In this document: piece after piece, positions 35,151 to 45,124 of the stretch
How the letters are laid out: each line of letters opens with the position of its first letter
Numbering within the stretch: position 1 is the first letter of the stretch
From: Desulfobacterales bacterium
Lineage (GTDB): Bacteria; Desulfobacterota; Desulfobacteria; Desulfobacterales; Desulfosalsimonadaceae
NCBI GenBank assembly: GCA_034520365.1
Contig: JAXHNP010000003.1
Location: 434,001-498,000 of the forward strand
Length of the DNA stretch: 64,000 bases
Direction: 5' to 3'
Position numbers and translations under genes: made by a program
Notes under the pieces: model-generated
The model's database searches: none
Seen by the model: only the letters and a program-made list of their open reading frames with translations
Told to the model about the DNA's origin: nothing

Positions 35151-36718
35151 TATTGATTTTCCGCCGCAGGCAGCTCCAGGGTAAAGCAGGCGCCCCCGGC
35201 AGGTTCATTGGCCGCGGAGATACTGCCCTCATGATGCTTTACAATACCGTAGACCGTGGATAAACCAAGGCCGACACCGTAGCCCGCATTCTTGGTGGAA
35301 AAAAAGGGTTCAAAAATTCGGGGCAGATCCGACTCCTTAATCCCCGGGCCCGAATCCCGGACCCGGATAACCACCCTATCGCCCGCCTGGCCGGCCCCGG
35401 CTGAAATCTCAAGCTTTCCGCCGTCCGGCATGGCATCCACGGCATTGAATATCAGATTGATGATGCACTGCTGGAGCTGGTTGAAATCTCCGTAAATGGG
35501 GGGGAGATCGTCTGCAATGGAAACCCGGCAGTCGATATGCTGAAGTTTTAATTTATGCTGGGAAAGCAGCACGCAGCGATTCAACAGCTCTGATGCCTGG
35601 ATATTTAAAAAAACCGGCTGGGATGTCCGGGCAAATGAAAGCAGGCTGGAGACAATTTTAGAGCACCGGCTGGTCTCGCTTTCAACCAGAGCGAGGTGTT
35701 GCTGAAACTGTTCATGGGTTTTGCCGGAAACCGGCCCCCGATCCAGGATCCGCTTCATCAGGTGCATGTAGTTTAGCATCCCGGAGAGCGGATTATTGAT
35801 TTCATGGACAATGCTTGCGGCCAGACGACCCAGGGACATCATTTTATCCTGATGCAGAATCCGGCCCTGATCGGCCAGTTCCTGCTCAAGCCGCCGGATT
35901 TCGCGAAGATCGCGAAAAAAGCAGACCAAACCGGCGATCTTTGCCTCTTCAAACATCCGGGTGGCAGACACCTGCATGGGGACCCGCTCGCCTGATTTTG
36001 CCGCCAATTCGGTTTCAAAGAGAAACAGCCGATCCCTGCCGCCATAGCCGGGGCCGTCCAGGGCATCAAAAAAGAGCTGATAATTATCGGACGGTAAAAC
36101 ATCCGCGAGGGTTAATGCCTTAAAATCGGTTTCCCGGCTGTAGCCCAGCATCTGCTGGAGGCTTTGATTAAAAATGATGACCTGCCCGGTTTCATCGCAG
36201 CCAAGGATGCCGTCCATTGAATATTCGATCAGCTTGTCCCGGAAGGCATGGCTGTCAATCAGCTCCTGTAGCGTTTTAGCGTTCTGCTGCTCTAAAAGCG
36301 CCGTATATTCGCGGATTTCTTTTTTGGACAGGTACCGGTCTTTGGCGCGATTTAAGGCGACATCCAGGGCGGTTTCATTGATGGGCTTGGTGATAAAATC
36401 CGAGGCATCCAGCTGAAGGGCGCGGATCGCCACCTCCATATCGCTGAAGGCGGTGATCACGATCACCTCCATATCCGCGTATCGACGCTTTATCTCTTCC
36501 AGCACCCCTATCCCGTCAATACCCGGCATCCGGATATCCGTGATCACAATATGGGGCGGGCGGGCTTCGCAGCGGGCCAGTCCGGCCTCTCCATCCTCAG
36601 CGGTTTCCACCTGAAATCCGGCGTCTTCGAGAACCATCCGCAGAATATCCCGAATATCCGCCTCGTCATCAATAACCAGAATCCGCCATTCAGGGGACTG
36701 ATCGGTGCTTGGGGACAT
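35150..36718 (-). CDS. Receiver-PAS-histidine kinase
   Basis: A protein of about 522 residues from the ATG at 36718, preferred over one eight codons upstream because AGGAGA lies ten bases before it. Domains: receiver (about 8-125, acceptor Asp in IVITDIRMPGIDG), coiled region, PAS (about 165-285), HisKA with IVHEINNPLSGMLNY, and HATPase (NLIFNAVDAMPDGG, DSGPGIKESDLPRIFEP). No membrane segments, so it is a cytoplasmic sensor. It lies upstream of the minus-strand Hdr operon, separated by about 200 bp with a stem-loop, and is a good candidate partner for the receiver within HdrA. Confidence 0.92.
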   Translation of the reverse strand: MSPSTDQSPEWRILVIDDEADIRDILRMVLEDAGFQVETAEDGEAGLARCEARPPHIVITDIRMPGIDGIGVLEEIKRRYADMEVIVITAFSDMEVAIRALQLDASDFITKPINETALDVALNRAKDRYLSKKEIREYTALLEQQNAKTLQELIDSHAFRDKLIEYSMDGILGCDETGQVIIFNQSLQQMLGYSRETDFKALTLADVLPSDNYQLFFDALDGPGYGGRDRLFLFETELAAKSGERVPMQVSATRMFEEAKIAGLVCFFRDLREIRRLEQELADQGRILHQDKMMSLGRLAASIVHEINNPLSGMLNYMHLMKRILDRGPVSGKTHEQFQQHLALVESETSRCSKIVSSLLSFARTSQPVFLNIQASELLNRCVLLSQHKLKLQHIDCRVSIADDLPPIYGDFNQLQQCIINLIFNAVDAMPDGGKLEISAGAGQAGDRVVIRVRDSGPGIKESDLPRIFEPFFSTKNAGYGVGLGLSTVYGIVKHHEGSISAANEPAGGACFTLELPAAENQ

Positions 36719-36765
36719 GGGGCCTTCTCTCCTGATTTGCATTCGCCATGGCTATGCGCAAGGGA

Positions 36766-36826
36766 CAAGGTTTAAGGTGTAAGGTATAAGGTATAAGGTG
36801 TAAGGTGTAGGGTGCAGGGTGCAGGA
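36766..36826. repeat. Heptanucleotide array (AAGGTGT/AAGGTAT units)
   Basis: AAGGTGT, AAGGTAT and AGGGTGC units repeat about eight times in tandem. Same kind as the arrays at 19998, 24799 and 63777, with a changed unit sequence. Confidence 0.7.
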
Positions 36827-36970
36827 GTTCGCAGTTAAATTCCAAATTTCAATATTTCCTCAACCCCCTCAGTGCCTCAGTGCCTTAATGCCTTACACAA
36901 AACCATGTATACATATCTATGTTTGCTACAAGATACCCTGTTTGTAAATAAAAAATACCGTTTACAGCTA

Positions 36971-36999
36971 TTGACAGTGTTATTTATTTTTAGTAATCA
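36971..36999 (+). promoter_or_regulatory. Possible promoter of the metF-hdrA-mvhD-metV operon
   Basis: TTGACA (36971-36976) and TAATCA (36994-36999) are 17 bp apart in AT-rich DNA, 85 bp before metF. The -10 is imperfect. Confidence 0.45.
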
Positions 37000-37083
37000 A
37001 TGTAAGGTCTGATTTTCCATAATCCATTGGCATTTCTGAAATTATGACGCCTTGTCCATATAAGTCTCATCACCGGAGGGAAT

Positions 37084-37956
37084 ATGCAGCTCAAAAATAA
37101 ACTCGCGGCCGGGAAATTTGTTCTGCTTGCTGAAATTGAACCGCCAAAAGGTGTGGATGTCACCCATATGCTAAACAGCGCGGGGAAAGCAAAAGAGGAG
37201 GTCAGCGCCTTTGTCATCCCGGAAATGAGCAATGCCGTGATGCGGATGAGCGCCCTGGGGGCGGCCATGATGGTTCAAACCAAACGCATGGAGACCATCA
37301 TGCAGGTCTCATGCCGGGACCGAAACCGGATTGCCCTCCAGGCCGACCTTCTGGCTGCCTATGCCTGCGGTATCCAGAACATTATGGCGGTCACCGGCGA
37401 AGACCCCAGCTACGGGGATCATCATCAGGCAGCAGCCGTCTATGATATTGATATTGATCAGCTTTTGGGCGCCATTGCCGCATTGCAGACGGGAAAAGAT
37501 ATGGCCGGCATTGAACTTGACGGAAAGCCCTCATTTTTTGTCGGCGCTTTTGCCAATGCCGGGCTTTCCGGAAGCGAACTGGACCGGGAAATCGACGCGG
37601 TGAAAGGCAAAATCGATGCCGGTGTCCGGTTCCTGATCACCCCGCCGCTTTTTGACACCGAATCGATCCAGCCCTTTATCGAAAAACTGGACCGCCCGGA
37701 CGTGTTTATTATTCCCACGGTCTTGCTCTTAAAATCCGTGGGCATGGCCCGCTATATGGCCCGCAACATGTCAAATGTCCATATTCCGGATGAGATGATC
37801 AAACGGATCCAGAAGGCGCCGGATAAAGCCCGGGAGTGCACGCGTATTGCCGCTGAAACGATAAGGGCGCTTAAATCCAAAGGATTCAGCGGCGCCTTGA
37901 TCGCGACCATCGGCTGGGAAGATAAACTTCCGGAGATCATATCCGGAATTAAATAA
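37084..37956 (+). CDS. metF: Methylene-tetrahydrofolate reductase family protein, copy 1
   Basis: The 290-residue TIM-barrel protein has the MetF opening (LLAEIEPPKGVDVTHML), a central SCRDRNRIALQADLL and MAVTGEDPSYGDHH. MetF reduces methylene-H4folate to methyl-H4folate, a Wood-Ljungdahl step; here it may run in either direction. It is the first gene of a unit continuing with HdrA-U and MvhD-U, as in acetogen MetVF-Hdr complexes. Strong GGAGGG site. It has an apparent paralogue at 43609 with which it shares the RDRNRI region. Confidence 0.92.
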   Translation: MQLKNKLAAGKFVLLAEIEPPKGVDVTHMLNSAGKAKEEVSAFVIPEMSNAVMRMSALGAAMMVQTKRMETIMQVSCRDRNRIALQADLLAAYACGIQNIMAVTGEDPSYGDHHQAAAVYDIDIDQLLGAIAALQTGKDMAGIELDGKPSFFVGAFANAGLSGSELDREIDAVKGKIDAGVRFLITPPLFDTESIQPFIEKLDRPDVFIIPTVLLLKSVGMARYMARNMSNVHIPDEMIKRIQKAPDKARECTRIAAETIRALKSKGFSGALIATIGWEDKLPEIISGIK

Positions 37957-38031
37957 GCGTTCCCGCAAAAGGGCCGCCAGAAAAATGGATGGCAAAACAA
38001 TCTGCCGTCAAATAAAGCAGGAGTATCATTA

Positions 38032-41000
38032 ATGACACAGCATTCGTCAAGCGAGCAATCCCCCCAACCCGTCGGATCTGTAATGGTGGTCGGCGGCGGC
38101 ATCGCCGGCATGCAGTCCGCCATTGATCTGGCCAATTCCGGATATTACGTTTATCTGCTGGAAAAATCATCCGCCATCGGCGGCATGATGTCCCAGCTCG
38201 ATAAGACATTTCCGACAAACGACTGTGCCATGTGAGTGATCTCGCCGAAACTGGTCGAGGTCGGCCGGCACTTAAACATTGAGCTTAAAACCGGAACGGA
38301 AATCATGGGACTGGAAGGCGAACCGGGCCATTTCAAGGCCCGAATCCGCCAGGAGCCCAGATATATCGACACATCAAAATGTACCTCCTGCGGGGAGTGC
38401 ACCAAGGTCTGCCCCATTGAGGTTTCCAATGAATACGATCAGGGGCTGTCCACCCGCAAGGCCATTTACAAGAAATACGCCCAGGCCATTCCCGGGGCAT
38501 ATGCCATCAGCAAACGGGGCACTGCCCCGTGCAAGGCCACCTGCCCCGCCCATGTGAGCATTCAGGGCTATATCGCACTCATCAATGAAGAAAAATACGA
38601 GGAGGCGCTGAAACTCTTTAAGCAGGATCACCCGTTTCCCGGCATCTGCGGCCGGGTCTGCCATCACCCCTGCGAAGGCGTCTGCACCCGGAGCGACTAT
38701 GATGAGCCGCTCGCCATCCGGGAGCTCCACCGCTTTCTGGCGGACTGGGAGAACAAGCAGGACAACCTTTACGTGCCGGAGATCCCTGAAGAGCGGACGG
38801 AAAAGATCGCGGTGATCGGTTCCGGCCCGGCCGGGCTTTCCGCCGCCTATTTTCTGCGGCGCCAGGGCTATTCGGTCACGGTTTTTGAAAAACTGCCCAC
38901 CGCGGGCGGCATGATGGCCGTGGGTATTCCGGAATACCGTCTGCCAGGGGATATCCTGGCAAACGAGATCAAAGTGATCGAGGACATGGGGGTTGCCATT
39001 CAAACCGGGGTTTCCTTTGGTGAGGACATCACCCTTGACAGCCTGAAGGCGGATGGGTATTCCGCCGTATTCCTGGGCATCGGCCTGCACGGCGGCCGGA
39101 GCTTAGGCATTGAAAACGAGGATGCCGAAGGGGTCCTGCAGGGGGTTGATTTTCTGCGCGATGCGGCTATGGGCAAAGAAACGCCCCTCGGAAACGACGT
39201 CCTGGTGATCGGCGGCGGTAACGTGGCCATTGACGTGGCGCTTACCGCCAAACGAAAGGGCGCGGAGAACGTCAAGATGGTCTGCCTGGAGCGCCGTGAG
39301 GAGATGCCGGCCTGGGAGCATGAAATTGAGGACGCCCTGGAAGGTGAAATCGAGATTGTCAACAGTTTCGGGCCCAAATCCTTTTTTATTGACAAGAATA
39401 ACCGGTTTTCCGGCATTGAATTTAAAACCTGCACAGCCGTGTTTGACGAAAACGACCGGTTTTCACCCCAATATGACGAGGATGCCTGCCAGTCCTTTTT
39501 CGGGGATACGGTGATCATCGCCATCGGGCAGAAAGCGGAACTCTCCGGCATTACCGAGCAAAACATCCCCCTTTCAAAACCCGGCGGCTTAGAAGCCGAT
39601 CCGGTGACCCTTCAAACGCCCATTGAATGGGTATTTGCCGGCGGGGATGCGTTCTACGGGCCCAAGTCCGTTGTTGACGCCGTAGCCTGCGGCCGGGAGG
39701 CGGCTGAGAGCATTCACCGCTACATCAACGGCCTGGACCTTCACGAGAACCGGGAGAAAGACTGGACCTACGAGAAGCCGGATGTGATCGGCGAACCCCA
39801 TAAGCCGCGCGTGCCGGTCCGCTGCCTGGACCCGGAAGCCCGGGAGTGCAATTTCCTGGAAGTCTCCTTCGGCTACGATGCGTCCGAGGCGCAAACCGAG
39901 GCTGACCGGTGCCTGAAATGCGGCATCTGCTCGGAGTGCTACCAGTGCGTGGATGCCTGCCTGGCCGAGGCCATTGATCACAGCCAGACGGTTCTGGAAG
40001 AAGATCTGGACGTGGGATCTGTGATACTGTGCCCGGGAAACGATGTGTTTGATCCCTCTGCCCTTGAGGATATCTACCACTACCAGAGCAGTCCCAATGT
40101 TGTCACCAGCCTTGAATTCGAGCGGTTCCTGAGCGCTTCGGGACCCACCATGGGCCATCTGGTCAGGCCTTCGGACCACACGGAGCCCAAGCGCATCGCG
40201 TGGCTCCAGTGTATCGGCTCACGCGACACCAACCGCTGCGGCAACGGCTACTGCTCATCGGTCTGCTGCATGTATGCGGTTAAAGAATCCATGATCGCCA
40301 AGGAACATTCCAAGGCGGAACTGGATGCGGTGATCTTTAATATGGATATCCGGACCTTTGGCAAGGATTATGAAAAATACTACCTAAGGGCCAAGGATGA
40401 GGCGGGCGTGCGGTTTGAAAAGGCACGGGTCCATACCATTGATGAAATCGGGGATTCGGGTAATCTGAGGCTCCGATATGCCAGGGAAAACGGGGAACTG
40501 GCGGAAGAAGAATTCGATATGGTGGTGCTCTCCGTCGGGCTCCAGGTTTCCGAATCCACTATTGAAAATGCGCGGCGCTTAGGCGTTGAACTGGATCGGT
40601 ACAATTTTGCGGTGACCTCCCCGTTTGAGCCGGTCTCCACCAGCCGGCCGGGCGTGTTCGCCTGCGGGGTTTTTCAGGGGCCCAAGGACATCCCGAGCTC
40701 GGTGACCGAGGCCAGTGCGGCGGCCTGTGCGGCGGGCAGAAACCTTGCCGAGGGACGGTTTTCAAAAACCAAAACGGTTGAAATACCTGAAGAAATTGAC
40801 GTTTCCGGCGAGGCGCCGCGCATCGGGGTCTTCGTCTGCGACTGCGGCATCAACATTGCCGGCGTGGTGGATGTGCCGGCCGTTCGGGAATATGCGGAAA
40901 GCCTGCCCAATGTGGTCTATGCCGGGGAGAACCTTTTTACCTGCAGCCAGGATGCCCAGGATCAGATGAAGGAGACCCTCAAGGAATATAATATCAACCG

Positions 41001-42486
41001 CGTGGTGGTCTCCTCCTGCACACCGAAGACCCATGAGCCGATTTTCATGGACACGTTGGAAAAATGCGGCATCAACAAGTATCTCTTTGAAATGGCCAAC
41101 ATCCGGAACCAGGACTCTTGGGTCCATGCGAATGACCCGGAAAAAGCCACCCAAAAGGCCAAGGAACTGGTACGCATGTCCGTCGCCCGGGCCGCATCAC
41201 TAATGCCCCTCAAGGAGCGGCAGATCCCGGTGACCCGCCGGGGTATGGTGATCGGCGGCGGGGTCGCCGGCATGAATGCCGCCTTAGGCATTGCGGACCA
41301 GGGCTATGAGGTGGTGCTGGTGGAAAAAGAGGCGGAACTGGGCGGACTTGCCAACCGGCTGACCCAAACCATCGAAGGCGCGGACATCCCGGCCTATATT
41401 GCGGATTTAAGCCAGCGGGTCAAAAATCATCAAAATATCCAGGTGCTCACCAACTCCCTGATCGTCGATTTCTCAGGCTTCAAGGGCAACTTTAAGACAG
41501 AAGTTCTGGTGGGGCCGGGTATGTATGAGCGAAAAATCGACCACGGCGCTCTGATCCTGGCCACCGGCGCAGACGAATATCAGCCCGGGGAATACCTTTA
41601 CGGTGAGAACCCGCATGTGCTGACCCAGATTGAGCTGGGGGCAAAGCTTGAGGAAGAGGGGGCCGCCGATAACCTCGATCAGGTGGTGATGATCCAGTGC
41701 GTGGGCTCAAGAAACGAGGAAAACCCCAACTGCTCGCGCATCTGCTGCCAGAGTGCGATTAAAAACGCCATTCATATCAAAAAATTAAATCCCGATACCC
41801 AGGTCTACATCCTTTACCGGGATATCCGGACCTACGGGCTGCTGGAAGATTATTATACCGAGGCCAGAAAACTGGGGGTGATCTTCTCCCGGTTCGACCC
41901 GGAAAATCCGCCCCAGGTGACATCCCTGGATAATGGCGTATCGGTGACTTTCCATGACCATATCCTGGACCGGGAGCTTACCGTGGATGCCGATATGCTG
42001 GCCCTGAGCACCGGCATGCGGGCGGCGGACACGGAAGAACTCGCCTCGATCATGAAGCTTGGCAAAAACCCGGAGAACTATTTTATTGAGGCCCATGTCA
42101 AGCTAAGACCTGTGGACCTGGGGACCGAAGGCATTTTCGTCTGCGGCACGGCCCACAGCCCCAAACTGATTTCCGAATCCATTTCCCAGGCATATGCCGC
42201 CGCCGCCCGGGCCACCACCTTCCTCGCCCAGCCGCACTTGACACTGTCCGCGGTCACGGCCAGGGTGGATCCGGATAAATGCGCGGCCTGCCTGATATGC
42301 GTGCGTACCTGCCCCTACGGGGTACCGCGCATCAATGAGGAAGGCGTCAGCGAAATTGACGACGCCCTTTGCCAGGGCTGCGGCGCCTGCGCTGCGGAAT
42401 GCCCGGCCAAAGCCATTGAGCTCTCCTGGTACGAAGACCAGCAGCTCCTTACCAAAGTTGATGCATTACTGGAGGATATCCTATGA
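38032..42486 (+). CDS. hdrA: HdrA-like flavoprotein with GltD-like module; selenoprotein (Sec68)
   Basis: Reading the in-frame TGA at 38233-38235 as selenocysteine joins two frames into one 1484-residue protein. The Sec site is [15 protein letters not shown] at residue 68; the paralogue at 31537 has DCAACIGTPKMVEVG, so U stands in place of Cys. Order: FAD start ([15 protein letters not shown]), Sec site, ferredoxin motif ([13 protein letters not shown]), GltD-like module (about 160-570; [48 protein letters not shown]), first HdrA remainder, an internal CDCGIN segment, a second FAD unit ([14 protein letters not shown]) and two C-terminal ferredoxins. It overlaps the mvhD start by four bases. 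This is probably a MetVF-linked electron hub. The Sec call rests on frame, motif, paralogue and a hairpin after the TGA. Confidence 0.93.
38244..38265 (+). promoter_or_regulatory. Bacterial SECIS-like hairpin after the hdrA TGA codon
   Basis: GCCGA (38244-38248) pairs with TCGGC (38261-38265), with an inner CT/AG pair and a GGTCG apical loop, starting eight bases after the TGA. bSECIS elements lie just downstream of the Sec codon, as here. The stem is short; a folding calculation is needed. Confidence 0.55.
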
Positions 42487-42920
42487 CCGAAGATTTTGAA
42501 CCCACTATCGTGGCCTTCTGCTGCAACTACTGAGGATATTCGGCTGCGGACCTGGCAGGTTCGATGCGACTGAATTATCCCACCAGCATCCGGATTATCC
42601 GGGTGCCCTGCACCGGTAAGGTGGATGTGATTCACATCCTGCGCGCCCTTGAAAAAGGCGCTGACGGCGTGGCCGTGGTTGGCTGCATGGAGGGGGACTG
42701 CCACTTTAAAACAGGCAATTTCAGGGCCAGAAAACGTGTGGAGCAGGCCCAGAAATTGCTCGATATTGTCGGGACCGGCGGTGAACGGGTGCAGATGTAC
42801 AACCTCTCCTCCGGCGAGGGGCCCCTGTTTGCCCGATATGCCGAAGAGATGTATGAAAATGTTAAGGCCCTGGGGCCGAATCCGATCAAAAAACATAAGC
42901 GTAAAAAAGATGCTGCATAA
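42483..42920 (+). CDS. mvhD: MvhD-like electron-transfer protein; selenoprotein (Sec17)
   Basis: The ATG at 42483 overlaps the hdrA stop (ATGA). With TGA 42531-42533 read as selenocysteine, the frame gives 145 residues: FCCNYUGYSAADLAG, then RVPCTGKVD and GCMEGDCHFKTGN. The paralogue at 31095 has FVCNWCTYTAADLAG in the same place, so Sec replaces the second Cys. Without recoding only a 16-residue peptide would result. It is expected to bind a [2Fe-2S] cluster and connect the metF/metV enzymes to HdrA. A GC stem follows the TGA. Confidence 0.93.
42548..42562 (+). promoter_or_regulatory. Bacterial SECIS-like hairpin after the mvhD TGA codon
   Basis: GGACCT (42548-42553) pairs with AGGTTC (42557-42562), six pairs including one G-U, around a GGC loop, 15 bases after the TGA. 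Consistent with a bSECIS element, though not proven. Confidence 0.5.
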
Positions 42921-42943
42921 AATATAAATAGTGAGGTCAATCC

Positions 42944-43612
42944 ATGATTGTCGCGGATAAAAAACCGATTGAAGAAATTATTGAACAAATCAAGGACTGC
43001 GGAAAAACCTTGATCCTGGGCTGCAATGAGTGCGTTACGGTCTGTGAGGCCGGCGGCAAAAAAGAGGTCGGGGTTCTGGCCTCCGCCCTGCGTATGTATT
43101 TCCTAAACCAGGGCCAAGAGGTAAAAATTGATGAAATCACGCTGGAGCGGCAGTGCGACCATGAATACCTGGAAGAAATCCGGGATGCGGCGGATCAATA
43201 TGACGCCATTGTTTCTCTGGCTTGCGGGGTCGGGGTTCAGTTTATGGCCGAAAAATATCATTCCCAGCGCATCTACCCCGGCGTCAATACTTGTTTTCTT
43301 GGCGCTACCGAACAGCGGGGCCTCTGGACCGAGCGCTGCCAGGCCTGCGGCACCTGCATTCTGGCCTATACCGCAGGGATTTGCCCGATTTCCCGCTGCG
43401 CCAAACGGCTTTTAAACGGCCCCTGCGGCGGCTCCTCAGACGGCAAATGCGAAATCAATAAAGAACTGGACTGTGCCTGGCAGCTGATCATTGATCGATT
43501 GAAGGCGTTGGGCAGACTTGAAGATTATGAAAAACTTTTTGAAATAAAGGACTGGTCGACAGACAGGGCCGGCGGGCCCCGCAAAGTGGTCAGGGAGGAT
43601 GTACAAATATGA
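42944..43612 (+). CDS. metV: MetV-like methylene-H4folate reductase C-terminal/zinc protein
   Basis: The 222-residue protein has conserved cysteines in LILGCNECVTVCEAGG and in CQACGTCILAYTAGICPISRC with LLNGPCGGSSDGKCEI, the signature of MetV (methylene-H4folate reductase C-terminal domain) proteins. MetV partners MetF in acetogens, binding iron-sulfur cluster and zinc, and bridges to Hdr subunits. It overlaps the second metF by four bases (ATGA). The gene set metF-hdrA-mvhD-metV-metF supports a MetVF-Hdr-Mvh complex. Confidence 0.92.
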   Translation: MIVADKKPIEEIIEQIKDCGKTLILGCNECVTVCEAGGKKEVGVLASALRMYFLNQGQEVKIDEITLERQCDHEYLEEIRDAADQYDAIVSLACGVGVQFMAEKYHSQRIYPGVNTCFLGATEQRGLWTERCQACGTCILAYTAGICPISRCAKRLLNGPCGGSSDGKCEINKELDCAWQLIIDRLKALGRLEDYEKLFEIKDWSTDRAGGPRKVVREDVQI

Positions 43613-44541
43613 GCGATACAGCGCGGAGCAAACTACAGCGGATCCTATCACAAGGCCATCTGGCCGTCACCTCGGAATGCGGACCGCCCCGCGGCAGTGA
43701 TCCGGAAGCCATCAAAAAAAAGGCGGAAATGATTAAGGACCACGTGGACGCGGTCAATATAACGGACAACCAGACTTCTGTCACCCGGCTCTGCAGCCTG
43801 GCGGCCTGCATCCATTTGAAACTTATGGGCGTTGAGCCGGTGCTGCAGATGGTCACCCGGGACCGAAACCGGATCTCGATACAAAGCGATATTTTAGGGG
43901 CGGCTTCTTTTGATATCCCGAATATGCTCTGCCTGTCCGGCGACCACCAGAGCTTCGGTGACAGCGCCCAGGGCCAGAATGTCCATGACCTGGACTCCAT
44001 GCAGTTACTCCAGACGGTCCGCCAAATGCGCGACGAGGGAAAATTTCTGGGCGGCGCCGAGATTAAGCGGCCGCCGAACATGTTTGTCGGAGCGGCGGCC
44101 AACCCGTTTGCCGATCCCTTTGAAATCCGGGTGCCGCGGCTGGCAAAAAAAGTTGCGGCCGGGGCGGAATTTATTCAGACCCAGTGCATCTACAATCTGG
44201 ATAAGTTCGAAAAATGGATGAAGGGTGTGGTCGACCGGGGGCTTCATGAAAAAGTGTATATTCTGGCCGGTGTGACCCCGTTTAAATCCGCAGGCATGGC
44301 CAAGTTCATGAAAAACCGGGTGCCGGGCATGGATGTGCCCGATGATGTGGTCAAACGCATGGCCGATACCCCCAAGGAGAAGCAGGCTGAAGAAGGCATT
44401 AACATCTGCATCGAGAGCATTGAGCGTTTAAAAGGCGTTGAAGGGGTCCGCGGCTTTCATATTATGGCCATTGAGTGGGAGGAGAAGGTGCCGGAAATCG
44501 TTGAGCGCGCCGGATTGCACCCCCGACCACAAATTGATTGA
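43609..44541 (+). CDS. metF: Methylene-tetrahydrofolate reductase family protein, copy 2
   Basis: A 310-residue MetF homologue (AVTSECGPPRGSDPEAIKKK, VTRDRNRISIQSDIL, NMLCLSGDHQSFGD, FIQTQCIYNLDKFEKW). It directly follows metV with a start-stop overlap, so it is the likelier MetVF partner; the first metF may be an isoform or have another role. The QSFGDSAQG segment differs from the copy at 37084. The C-terminus GFHIMAIEWEEKVPEI matches the family. A receiver gene follows about 95 bp later. Confidence 0.92.
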   Translation: MSDTARSKLQRILSQGHLAVTSECGPPRGSDPEAIKKKAEMIKDHVDAVNITDNQTSVTRLCSLAACIHLKLMGVEPVLQMVTRDRNRISIQSDILGAASFDIPNMLCLSGDHQSFGDSAQGQNVHDLDSMQLLQTVRQMRDEGKFLGGAEIKRPPNMFVGAAANPFADPFEIRVPRLAKKVAAGAEFIQTQCIYNLDKFEKWMKGVVDRGLHEKVYILAGVTPFKSAGMAKFMKNRVPGMDVPDDVVKRMADTPKEKQAEEGINICIESIERLKGVEGVRGFHIMAIEWEEKVPEIVERAGLHPRPQID

Positions 44542-44636
44542 TTCATTGCCCGAGATTATATAGAATATACTCAAAACATATAACCAGCAGCCCGAGGTAT
44601 CCATCCCCGACATCTGGCGCGAAAAGGAGGGAAAAG

Positions 44637-45029
44637 ATGTCCGATAAAAAAAGAATTCTTGTTGTTGATGATGAACCGGATTTTGTCTCGATTGTGAAAA
44701 AGAACCTCGAAAAAGCGGGCTTTGACGTGGAAGTGGCCTATGACGGCGTGGAAGGTATGGAAAAAGTTCAGGCAAACCCGCCGGATGCGATTGTTCTGGA
44801 TGTGATGATGCCTGAAAAAGACGGATATAAGGTTTGCTCGGAGCTCAAACGGGATGAGAAATATGCCGATATACCGATTCTGCTGCTGACGGCCGTGGCG
44901 GATCATGTCTCCTCCACCCGTTACTCCCACTATGACGGCATGAGCACCGAAGCCGATGACTACCTCCCCAAACCGGCATCAGCCGAGGATATTCTGGATT
45001 CTGTTCAAAGCCTGCTGAATATGAGCTGA
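44637..45029 (+). CDS. Single-domain response regulator
   Basis: Starting at the ATG at 44637 after AAGGAGG, the 130-residue receiver protein has D11-D12 (VVDDE), acceptor Asp at about residue 55 (AIVLDVMMPEKDG), a Thr in LLLTAVAD and Lys in LPKPAS. No output domain. It lies at the end of the metF/metV operon, 95 bp after metF, and may be a phosphate shuttle linking kinases to this C1 cluster. A stem-loop with T-run follows. Confidence 0.92.
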   Translation: MSDKKRILVVDDEPDFVSIVKKNLEKAGFDVEVAYDGVEGMEKVQANPPDAIVLDVMMPEKDGYKVCSELKRDEKYADIPILLLTAVADHVSSTRYSHYDGMSTEADDYLPKPASAEDILDSVQSLLNMS

Positions 45030-45074
45030 TCATATCATGCCGGCGATTCACAAATGCACCAGTAATAAATCGCT

Positions 45075-45124
45075 GCCGCTGGAGACACAGCCGATCAGGG
45101 TGACCCAGCGGCGTTATCTTTTTT
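45075..45124 (+). terminator. Rho-independent terminator
   Basis: GCCGCTGG (45075-45082) pairs perfectly with CCAGCGGC (45105-45112), followed by GTTATCTTTTTT (45113-45124). It lies about 45 bases after the receiver stop and ends directly at the next ATG, so it likely ends the metF-hdrA-mvhD-metV-metF-receiver unit. Confidence 0.75.

Larger units (their letters stand above)
36719..37083. other. Divergent intergenic region: heptamer array and promoter
   Basis: The left part is a heptanucleotide array (36766-36826). The middle has CCTCAGTG repeats near 36865 and no gene; ATGTATACAT near 36905 is a 10-bp palindrome. The right part is AT-rich with a possible promoter (36971-36999) and the ribosome site of metF. 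Confidence 0.6.
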
